NCBI GenBank assembly: GCA_945787425.1
Contig: CALZHO010000077.1
Location: 1 to 5,237, forward strand
Source of the DNA: an uncultured Bacteroidales bacterium
GTDB lineage: Bacteria > Bacteroidota > Bacteroidia > Bacteroidales > Paludibacteraceae
Direction: 5' to 3'
DNA: 5,237 nucleotides
This document shows positions 1 through 5,237 of this stretch, one piece after another. The stretch's first letter is position 1. Each line of letters starts with the position of its first letter. Both the position numbers and the translations under genes were made by a program. The notes beneath the pieces were generated by a model. That model was not told where the DNA came from. It searched no databases and worked only from the letters and a program-made list of their open reading frames with translations.

Positions 1-1470
1 GTAATCAAGTACCAAGCTGATAGGCCAATTATCGCCTGGCACCGACAAGTTACCTGGGATAGGCAAAGTCACTGGAATTACTTTTCCGTCGCACTCAAAC
101 GCCACATCTACAGACACCAAAGCCACCTCTGAAGAATGGTTGGTGAAGGAGAGTTCAGCATGTTGTTTGTTTTGCTTGAGGGATGTAATATCCATTCTGT
201 ACCATTGTGTTTCGCCCGCATTGAGACTTGCGCCAGTGGTCCAATCAAACTCTTTTGCAGTAGCACATGGAGATGTCTCGCGCATACCCACAGTAGCAGT
301 CAAATCTTGGTCTGTGATAAAGCGGATATACACCCACTCTACATCAAATGCCTTGAGGACATTATCTTTCACAGGTTTTACTACTGTAGAATGAGCATCG
401 ATTACCAATTTTTGGTCGATGGTGCTCTCTACTGGTGTGCTGAGTGCAACCTCTACTGTCAAATTTGCAGGAGTAGCGGTGTTATTGGTCACATAGAACT
501 CAGTAGCATGATCACGACCAGCGAGCAAGTCAGCGCGTTTTACTTTGTAAATGTGCTTACCTGCAGTCAAGTTGAGATCTGTATCAAATGTCAACAGAGT
601 AGCAGCATTGCAATCGAAGTCATCGTATTTACCTGGCTCTACCGCTACCACTACCTCTTCTACACGCAAGGTGATTGGCTGGTCAGTATGCAGCTTCAGA
701 TAAACGAAATCTTCTTTTAGCACATTCAAGAAGATGCGACCAAACTCGTCCTCTTCTTTTGCACCAGCAGCAATAGTCCACTCTTTGTCAATGACAATTG
801 CACTTGCAGGGCAGTCCAAACTGAGGTCAAAATTCACAGTAGCTTCAGTAGCACCATTGTTTTCTACAACAAACTTTAGTTGTTTGTTATTATCTACCTC
901 AGTAAGGTTAAGATAATACCATTGTTCGCCTGCAGGCACAGAAACACCCGACCATTCGAAGTCGATAGCATTTGTACAAGCATCATCCACGATGTCTTCG
1001 GTTTCGTACACCTTAGCGGACAAAGCCATCTCTTGGTTGGAGGTTAGTTGCAAGTACACTTCGCTCAATCCAAAGTCCATCAGTTGCTTCAATGAGAACT
1101 CGCGACCTCGGAAGCTAAAGGTGCTAACACTCCATAATTGATGAGCTTTGCCATCAATGGAATAGTTCAACGTTTTGGTTCCTGTTTCGGACTTACCATA
1201 CATAGAGATGGTAGCTTCCACTTTAACCGTAACGTTTGCTGTTTCATCAGTAAGGTTCGTCAAGTAGAGCGCCAATGTAGGGTTATTGGCTTCTGCTTTC
1301 AAACGATCCAAACTCACGCGATACCACGAACCTGCGCTGAGGGCTGGTTTATGGCCGTCATCCCAATCAAAGTCAATTGCATTGGATTGACTTGTACCAT
1401 CACCCAATCCAACAGCCATCATGGCTATGGACATCATTAGAGCAATGGCTGAAAGTAGAATTTTCTTCAT
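1..1470 (-). CDS. Modular secreted/surface protein, N-terminal 490 residues (C-terminus beyond left edge)
   Basis: The frame is open from ATG at 1470 to the left edge, giving 490 residues without a stop. Residues 1-19 form a signal peptide (KK, then a hydrophobic run to MMA), with likely cleavage after A19. No lipobox cysteine is present, so this looks like a Sec-exported, non-lipoprotein product. After it come related modules at about 29-157, 164-275, 284-399 and 400 to the edge. Each opens with an N/C-x-A-x-x-F-[DE]-W-like stretch, then an AG-x-x-WY strand (AGSWY, AGEQWY, AGKHIY, AGETQWY), a [LF]-x-[VLF]-[TE]-N-x strand, and a closing VYL-x-[LF]-x-[TS] strand. They look like beta-sandwich repeats. 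Modules 2 and 4 carry cysteine pairs with similar spacing (C165/C220, C402/C460). The start is supported by the signal peptide and the promoter at 1567-1597. I do not recognise a named family. A surface role is inferred, and a type IX secretion tail cannot be seen because the end is missing. Confidence 0.9.
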   Translation of the reverse strand, partial: MKKILLSAIALMMSIAMMAVGLGDGTSQSNAIDFDWDDGHKPALSAGSWYRVSLDRLKAEANNPTLALYLTNLTDETANVTVKVEATISMYGKSETGTKTLNYSIDGKAHQLWSVSTFSFRGREFSLKQLMDFGLSEVYLQLTSNQEMALSAKVYETEDIVDDACTNAIDFEWSGVSVPAGEQWYYLNLTEVDNNKQLKFVVENNGATEATVNFDLSLDCPASAIVIDKEWTIAAGAKEEDEFGRIFLNVLKEDFVYLKLHTDQPITLRVEEVVVAVEPGKYDDFDCNAATLLTFDTDLNLTAGKHIYKVKRADLLAGRDHATEFYVTNNTATPANLTVEVALSTPVESTIDQKLVIDAHSTVVKPVKDNVLKAFDVEWVYIRFITDQDLTATVGMRETSPCATAKEFDWTTGASLNAGETQWYRMDITSLKQNKQHAELSFTNHSSEVALVSVDVAFECDGKVIPVTLPIPGNLSVPGDNWPISLVLDY

Positions 1471-1526
1471 CACTTTGATTTGTTGTTAGTTAATATTGTG
1501 TTAATTATTATTGTTTCTTTGTTCAT
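1470..1526 (-). CDS. Possible 18-codon upstream ORF (leader peptide) overlapping the next start
   Basis: ATG at 1526 opens an 18-codon frame (MNKETIIINTILTNNKSK). Its stop TGA shares one base with the ATG of the modular secreted protein (TGATG). It lies inside the predicted 5' leader that starts near 1560. The arrangement would allow termination-reinitiation coupling. No Shine-Dalgarno site is visible, but such sites are often absent in Bacteroidota. The composition is that of AT-rich leader DNA, so this may be chance. Confidence 0.2.
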   Translation of the reverse strand: MNKETIIINTILTNNKSK

Positions 1527-1566
1527 TTTACCTATCGGGTATAACACCGCACAATAGATTTGGGCG

Positions 1567-1597
1567 CAAAGTTACTACTTTTTTTCCATATACGCAA
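1567..1597 (-). promoter_or_regulatory. Bacteroidetes-type promoter for the modular secreted protein
   Basis: Read on the minus strand, TTG (1597-1595) is followed by 20 bp and then TAACTTTG (1574-1567). This matches the -33 TTG and -7 TAnnTTTG consensus used by the primary sigma factor of Bacteroidota. Transcription would start near 1560 and give an A-rich leader of about 90 bases before ATG 1470. Confidence 0.75.
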
Positions 1598-1600
1598 CAA

Positions 1601-1849
1601 AAATGTCACTTTTTCTAAAAAAATAGCATAATATTCCAAAAAAATTGCTAATACTTATCTTTCAATCCGCTCGCCAAAAATACTGGCTTGGCTATAACCA
1701 ACTATTTATCAGTAACTTACAAGCACTATTACTACCTACACTCCTTTTCACCATTCCACGTTGAATTATTGTTGCATTTTTCATCAAATTTTCGATTTAA
1801 TTTTGAATGATTTTTGTCGATTATTTCTCCGTCCTTTCCCCTTTCTCCT
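1601..1849. other. AT-rich intergenic stretch without recognised genes
   Basis: This stretch lies between the promoter of the modular protein and the heptamer arrays. It is A/T-rich with many short homopolymer runs. I see no ORF with protein-like composition, no tRNA-like cloverleaf and no convincing stem followed by a T-run. A TATTTTTG match at 1682-1675 (minus) has only a poorly spaced upstream TTG. Confidence 0.6.
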
Positions 1850-1877
1850 TTTTCAGTTTTCAGTTTTCAGTTTTCAC
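1850..1877. repeat. Heptamer tandem array TTTTCAG x4
   Basis: There are three exact copies of TTTTCAG (1850-1856, 1857-1863, 1864-1870) and a fourth with one change (TTTTCAC, 1871-1877). The array is bracketed by an 11-bp direct repeat, CTTTCTCCTTT, at 1841-1851 and 1877-1887. It lies downstream of the modular-protein remnant and far upstream of the intact gene. Slipped-strand copy-number change is possible, but no function can be read from the sequence. Confidence 0.85.
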
Positions 1878-1914
1878 TTTCTCCTTTCCGCTCGCAATAT
1901 GCTCCAATACATAA

Positions 1915-1956
1915 CCGATACATACCCGATACCCAATATCCGATACCTGATACCCG
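1915..1956. repeat. Degenerate heptamer array, unit CCGATAC
   Basis: CCGATAC occurs at 1915-1921, 1926-1932 and 1940-1946, with variants CCAATAT (1933-1939) and CTGATAC (1947-1953). From 1926 the units are contiguous at a 7-bp period, and a 4-bp slip separates the first copy. It sits just past the stop codon of the minus-strand remnant and 37 bp from the TTTTCAG array, which has the same period. Confidence 0.75.
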
Positions 1957-1967
1957 TAAAAAGCGTC

Positions 1968-2283
1968 CTACAACCTACTACCAGTCAGGGTATAGCGTAC
2001 GCCGTCGCGCTCGATATAGAGCAGACCGCTTTGGTCAAGCACGAGGCGAGCATCTTTGTTAGGTGCTATTAGATTGTCGCAACCAGTAGGCGTACTTGGG
2101 TTAGACTTGACATTCAAACGAATACGCCCTACCCCATAGTTGTCCCAGAAGTGCAAATAGATTTTCTCATTATTATCACGTGCATCTTTAAGCAAGTTAG
2201 CATCTATAGTATATGAAGCGTTTGGCTTTCCGAAGGTTATAAGCCGTTTTTACTTCTATTCCTTTCGGAAATGTCAGTTTTTT
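1968..2283 (-). pseudogene. Remnant of a second modular secreted protein: last module end plus sorting-like tail, frameshifted
   Basis: The frame 2249 to 1968 (stop TAG) encodes about 93 residues with no credible start; a TAA at 2252-2250 blocks it upstream. The first part (LLKDARDNNEKIYLHFW) resembles module ends of the gene at 1-1470 (VLKAFDVEWVYIRF). A GCDNL stretch follows, matching the cysteine-led openings of modules there, and then a tail with LYIERDGVRYTLTGSRL. Short tails of the form GxLYIxRxGxxYxxxG end many Bacteroidales secreted proteins, probably as export or sorting signals. In the neighbouring frame, 2283-2252 encodes KKLTFPKGIEV, which aligns with the KLVIDAHSTVV part of module 3. 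Removing one A from the A5 run at 2251-2247 joins the two frames without a stop. Similarity fades before the ATPase promoter. I read this as the decayed 3' end of a paralogue; an alternative is an untranslated relic of a recombination event. Confidence 0.65.
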
Positions 2284-2305
2284 AACCACATTTCCGAAGA
2301 AAATG

Positions 2306-2336
2306 TTGTGTATATCAAAAAAAAATATTACCTTTG
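2306..2336 (+). promoter_or_regulatory. Bacteroidetes-type promoter for the AAA ATPase
   Basis: TTG (2306-2308), a 20-bp spacer and TACCTTTG (2329-2336) form a full match to the Bacteroidota -33/-7 consensus. Transcription should begin near 2342, downstream of the in-frame ATG at 2303. The leader is then only about 20 bases before ATG 2363. This promoter decides the start of the gene. Confidence 0.8.
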
Positions 2337-2362
2337 CAGCGCAACTAAAAACAGATATTGAT

Positions 2363-3778
2363 ATGTTAATCGGAAGAATAGAAGAAGCAGCACGTTTAAA
2401 AGCATTATTGCAGTCCTGCAAGTCTGAGTTCATTGCTCTTTATGGTCGCCGTCGTGTGGGCAAGACCTATCTTGTGCGCGAAACCTTTAATTATCAGTTT
2501 GCGTTTCAGCACACGGGGTTATATGGTGCCTCAATGAGTGACCAACTGCGCGAGTTCCAAACATCCTTGCGCATGTATGGTCACAAGTCACAGGCAACCC
2601 CTAAATCTTGGTACGAGGCATTTGCGCAGTTGCAAGAGCTATTGGCGAACCTATCCTCCGAAAAGAAAGTCATCTTTATTGATGAGTTGCCATGGATGGA
2701 TACCAGCAAAAGTGGTTTCATCAGTGCATTAGAACATTTTTGGAACGCATGGGCATCTGCTCGAAGAGACATCATATTGATTGTTTGTGGTAGTGCGACA
2801 TCGTGGATTATGGACAAAGTAATTCTCAACCACGGTGGACTACACAATCGACTGACGGGCAGAATATTGCTACAGCCATTCACTTTGCGCGAATGTGAAT
2901 TATTTGCACAGGCACAGGGCTTGGTTTTTAGCAGAAAAGATATGATAGAGGCATATATGATTATGGGTGGCATCCCTTATTATTGGACTTTTCTACAGAG
3001 AGGTATGTCATTGGCTCAAAACATAGACAGATTATTTTTTCAATCCTCCGGAGAGTTGTTTCTGGAGTTTCAGGCTCTCTACGCTTCCCTATTCAAGAAT
3101 GCCACATTGCATATCTCCATTGTAGAAGCATTGGGCAAGCGCAAAGCAGGACTACTGCGCCAAGAGATTTTGGATATTGCTCAGTTACGCGATAGCGGTG
3201 TATTTAGTAAGGCACTCAACGAACTGGAGTATTGTGGTTTTATTCGCAAATACTACGCATACGATAAAAAAAGGAAAGATGCTATCTATCAACTAATTGA
3301 CAATTACACCTTGTTTTACTATCAATATATTCGCGCCAACGAACATAACGATGAGCATTTTTGGTCTTCGTCATTGTCCAGTACTCTTCATCGTGCATGG
3401 GCAGGTATTGCATTTGAGAGAGTGTGTATGCAGCATATTATACAGATAAAAAAGGCTTTGGGCATTGAAGGTGTTTTGACTAATGTATATTCGTGGCAGA
3501 CCAAAGCCACGGATGGTTATCCTGGTGTTCAAATAGATTTGCTACTTGACCGTCAGGACGGTATTGTTAATATATGCGAAGCTAAGTTCTCCGCTATGCC
3601 ATACTGTATGTCGCAGGAAGATGAAAATAATCTTCATCGTCGTCAATCGGTGTTTGTTCATCACACCAAGACCACTAAAGCAGTTCATCCTATCCTACTG
3701 ACCACCTACTCTCCTATTGAGAATGTATATTTGCGTAGTGTGCAGAAAGTGATAACAATGGAAGAATTGTTTTCTTAG
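2363..3778 (+). CDS. AAA ATPase with C-terminal DUF234 / PD-(D/E)XK-like domain
   Basis: The product has 471 residues. The family-typical start is MLIGRIEEAARL. Walker A is GRRRVGKT (28-35), Walker B is VIFIDELPW (103-111, D107/E108), a sensor-1-like VCGSATSW lies at 141-148, and arginine-finger candidates are R163 and R167. The family signature GGIPYYW is at 202-208, followed by a winged-helix-like region (about 250-300). The C-terminal domain has IDLLLDR (D392) and then EAKFS (E406, K408), spaced like a PD-(D/E)XK nuclease core. Proteins of this build (ATPase_2-type AAA plus DUF234) are numerous and patchily distributed in archaea and Bacteroidota. Their substrate is unknown, so nuclease activity is inference. 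An in-frame ATG at 2303 would add 20 residues, but it lies upstream of the predicted transcription start. The gene stands alone on the plus strand between two gene remnants, which suggests acquisition. Confidence 0.9.
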   Translation: MLIGRIEEAARLKALLQSCKSEFIALYGRRRVGKTYLVRETFNYQFAFQHTGLYGASMSDQLREFQTSLRMYGHKSQATPKSWYEAFAQLQELLANLSSEKKVIFIDELPWMDTSKSGFISALEHFWNAWASARRDIILIVCGSATSWIMDKVILNHGGLHNRLTGRILLQPFTLRECELFAQAQGLVFSRKDMIEAYMIMGGIPYYWTFLQRGMSLAQNIDRLFFQSSGELFLEFQALYASLFKNATLHISIVEALGKRKAGLLRQEILDIAQLRDSGVFSKALNELEYCGFIRKYYAYDKKRKDAIYQLIDNYTLFYYQYIRANEHNDEHFWSSSLSSTLHRAWAGIAFERVCMQHIIQIKKALGIEGVLTNVYSWQTKATDGYPGVQIDLLLDRQDGIVNICEAKFSAMPYCMSQEDENNLHRRQSVFVHHTKTTKAVHPILLTTYSPIENVYLRSVQKVITMEELFS

Positions 3779-3909
3779 AAGGTTTCAGTAACAAATTGGC
3801 GGTTCTCATTCTTTAATTCGGCAAATGGGACTTGCAGAAATGGGAATTGTGGATACTCTGCCGCAAATCGTTTCATATTTCGTAAATTGCGTTCTGAATC
3901 CTTATCGCC
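3775..3909 (-). pseudogene. Possible DUF1016 (YhcG-like) gene scrap
   Basis: This stretch lies between the DUF3737 stop and the ATPase stop. In the frame ending with TAA at 3777-3775 it encodes SERNLRNMKRFAAEYP followed by FLQVPFAEL. This resembles the S-x-R-N-L-K-Y-M-x-x-F-A-x-x-YP motif and the following QVPLAQI/AEL segment of the DUF1016 N-terminal domain in YhcG-type proteins. The last residues (KNENRQFVTETF) do not continue the family pattern. Upstream, the frame runs antisense-like through the DUF3737 end, with no start suited to this domain. Only about 30 residues look related, so it is at most an internal fragment, and a chance resemblance is not excluded. It overlaps the last four bases of the ATPase gene on the opposite strand. 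Confidence 0.45.
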
Positions 3910-3922
3910 AATAGACGGACGC

Positions 3923-4780
3923 CTACTGCCCCAACGGGGCATCCAATAGGCATAGCCGACAATCATCTGGGGCTTTTGCATCGGCATCGTGTATATACTC
4001 ACCAACGGTTTGGCAACGGATAATGCCTGATTTGGGATTCTTGATGGAGGTAACAGGAGAGAGAATAGTGGCCTCGACAGATGAATGTTCAAAAGCGAGG
4101 TCGGCATCGGGTACAAAGACACAATCCTCAATGATTAGATTTTCGCAATAGCAGAGCGGTTGCGTGCCTGATATGCGGCATCTGACTAATCGCAAATTTC
4201 GTGCATACCACCCCAGATATTCTCCCTTGACATCGGAATCATAGATAGTACAATCTTCGCTCTCCCAGAAAGCATCTTTGGTATCTAATACCGCATTATG
4301 AATCTCTATATTGCGCGCATACTGAAAAGTGTATTTGCCTTGTAGTATTAAATTGTTGATTTGCAATTTATTGGATTGCATAAATGCATATTCTGCTCGT
4401 TGCATGTTAAGGTCTGATAAATGACCATTCTTGCAATACCAAAAAGCCTCTGCGCCATCGGACATTTGGATATTTTCGAGTATCAATCCATCTAATTCTC
4501 GGAATACTTTCGGAGCATATACAATACAATCGTGCATACGGATATTTTTGCCATACCATAGTGGAGCACGGTCATCGGGAGTAAAATGGCAATTACGACA
4601 TTCCACATTCTCACACTCCCAAAATATATAGCGTCCCTCAAACACGCACTCATGCGCCTCTATATGGCTACATTCTTTGAGGGCTGACTCGCCTTCGCCA
4701 ATAGTAACTCGCTCCAGTTGCAGGTCTCTATTGCCATACAACGGGCGTTCGCCTGATAATATTTTATCCTGAATAATCAC
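3923..4780 (-). CDS. DUF3737 family beta-helix protein
   Basis: The product has 285 residues, full length for the DUF3737 family. Family hallmarks are SGERPLYG near the N-terminus (9-16), GESALKEC (30-37), a DAFWESE segment (169-175), EYLGWYARNLRLVRCRISG TQPLC in two adjoining coils (188-210) and ADLAFEHSSVEATI (226-239). From about 33 to 225 it repeats at roughly 19 residues with an aromatic-x-x-N-[IL]-x-[IL]-x-[ND] pattern (YARNLRL, YCENLII, YARNIEI), as in a right-handed parallel beta-helix. No signal peptide is present, so it is probably cytoplasmic. The start is GTG at 4780: a TAA lies directly upstream (4783-4781), and GTG keeps the conserved N-terminus. The start overlaps the stop of the upstream ligase (GTGA), which points to translational coupling. 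The biochemical function of DUF3737 is unknown to me. Confidence 0.92.
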   Translation of the reverse strand: MIIQDKILSGERPLYGNRDLQLERVTIGEGESALKECSHIEAHECVFEGRYIFWECENVECRNCHFTPDDRAPLWYGKNIRMHDCIVYAPKVFRELDGLILENIQMSDGAEAFWYCKNGHLSDLNMQRAEYAFMQSNKLQINNLILQGKYTFQYARNIEIHNAVLDTKDAFWESEDCTIYDSDVKGEYLGWYARNLRLVRCRISGTQPLCYCENLIIEDCVFVPDADLAFEHSSVEATILSPVTSIKNPKSGIIRCQTVGEYIHDADAKAPDDCRLCLLDAPLGQ

Positions 4781-5237
4781 TTATACAAATATCGTTTTAG
4801 GGTTTGTTTGGCGGTGCGAGCAAGGGGTTCGTTGATACATTCCACATCATACAATTGCGAATAAGATGGCAATTGTGGATTGATGGTGCGTAGAATGAAG
4901 CGGCGCAGGTCATGATGCTCAACAGAAGAAGGAACGACTATCGCTACAAGGTTTCCTCCTCGAGCAATAACAATGGACTCTGCTACTTCTGGCAGGGCAT
5001 TTATCTTGCTTTCTATATTGTCGGGGTGTATATTCTCACCATTGGGCAATACAATCATATCTTGCTCCAAACGTCCCTCCACATATAGGTAACCATCTGC
5101 ATCTAAATAACCTCGGTCGCCGGTATGTAACCATCCATCGGCATCAATCTTCTGCGCCGTTGCTTCTGGATTTTTGTAGTAACCGAGCATCACATTCTCG
5201 CCTTTGACAAGAATCTCGCCGTTAGGAGCAATACGCG
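4777..5237 (-). CDS. AMP-forming acyl ligase (ANL superfamily), C-terminal 152 residues; N-terminus beyond right edge
   Basis: The frame is open to the right edge (first full codon at 5235-5233) and ends in TGA at 4777. What is visible is the end of the large domain and the C-terminal lid of an AMP-binding enzyme, which activates a carboxylic acid as acyl-AMP and usually transfers it to CoA or a carrier protein. LVKGENVMLGYYKNPEAT (9-26) precedes motif A7 GWLHTGD (34-40, ribose-binding D40). Then comes the hinge motif A8, GRLEQDMIVLPNGENIHP (54-71). The A10 region is PLARTAKQTLKRYLY (137-151). In an ungapped comparison with PLPKTATGKIKRFLY-like ends, the catalytic lysine position holds T145, and a lysine sits two residues earlier (K143). 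The NGENIHPDNIE form is typical of Bacteroidota long-chain acyl-CoA synthetase-like proteins. The acyl substrate cannot be told from this part. It is the upstream partner of DUF3737 in an overlapping pair. Confidence 0.92.
   Translation of the reverse strand, partial: RIAPNGEILVKGENVMLGYYKNPEATAQKIDADGWLHTGDRGYLDADGYLYVEGRLEQDMIVLPNGENIHPDNIESKINALPEVAESIVIARGGNLVAIVVPSSVEHHDLRRFILRTINPQLPSYSQLYDVECINEPLARTAKQTLKRYLYK

Noticed and set aside
136..720. Plus-strand open frame of 194 codons
   Set aside because: It is antisense to the modular secreted protein, has a cysteine/serine-rich shadow-like composition, no promoter and no family features.
1138..1440. Plus-strand open frame of 100 codons
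   Set aside because: It lies antisense within the first module and signal peptide region of the modular gene, and has no family features.
1675..1682. Second minus-strand TAnnTTTG match (TATTTTTG)
   Set aside because: The nearest upstream TTG is about 16 bp away instead of about 20, and the motif lies in A/T-rich DNA where matches are expected by chance.
1761..2072. Two overlapping plus-strand frames over the heptamer arrays
   Set aside because: Their sequences are low-complexity translations of the TTTTCAG and CCGATAC repeats, and they run antisense into the remnant.
2197..2433. Minus-strand frame of 78 codons across the ATPase promoter and start
   Set aside because: Most of it is antisense to the ATPase. 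Only the short part at 2252-2283 looks like coding sequence, and that was assigned to the frameshifted remnant.
2581..2973. Minus-strand frame of 130 codons
   Set aside because: It is antisense to the Walker B and sensor region of the ATPase, with no independent protein features.
2284..3800. Target-site duplication or inverted repeats around the ATPase gene
   Set aside because: I found no matching direct or inverted repeats at the two borders, so a transposon-like boundary is not supported.
3927..3941. Perfect 6-bp stem TGCCCC-AAC-GGGGCA at the end of the DUF3737 gene as a terminator
   Set aside because: The stem overlaps the last codons of the gene and no T-run follows on either strand, so it does not qualify as an intrinsic terminator.

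Overview
The window looks like chromosome of a Bacteroidales-type member of the Bacteroidota. The evidence is two promoters of the Bacteroidetes form (TTG, about 20 bp, TAnnTTTG), starts without Shine-Dalgarno sites, a DUF3737 gene, an AAA ATPase of the DUF234-linked kind common in this phylum, and a secreted-protein tail like those on Bacteroidales exported proteins. No RNA gene, CRISPR array, transposase or phage gene is visible.

Left part (1-1600): one long minus-strand gene starts at 1470 and runs off the left edge. It encodes a signal peptide followed by at least four related modules of roughly 110-130 residues, so it is probably part of a large modular secreted or surface protein. Its promoter lies at 1567-1597, and an 18-codon upstream ORF ends exactly on its start codon.

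Middle (1600-2300): an AT-rich gap, then two adjacent arrays of 7-bp repeats (1850-1877 and 1915-1956), then a minus-strand gene remnant (1968-about 2283). The remnant looks like the last part of a second modular protein of the same type, ending in a sorting-like tail, with a probable frameshift in an A5 run.

Centre (2306-3778): a plus-strand gene with its own strong promoter encodes an AAA ATPase with a C-terminal PD-(D/E)XK-like domain. The promoter puts its true start at 2363, not at the upstream in-frame ATG at 2303. It is bordered on both sides by gene remnants: the modular-protein tail on the left and a possible DUF1016 (YhcG-like) scrap on the right (3775-3909). This suggests that it is a late arrival in a plastic locus.

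Right part (3923-5237): a minus-strand pair. The end of an AMP-forming acyl ligase (ANL superfamily; its N-terminal part lies beyond the right edge) overlaps by 4 bp (GTGA) the GTG start of a DUF3737 beta-helix protein, so the two are likely cotranslated. I see no established new system here. The most interesting points are the modular secreted protein with its decayed paralogue, the ATPase set between remnants, and the ligase-DUF3737 coupling.
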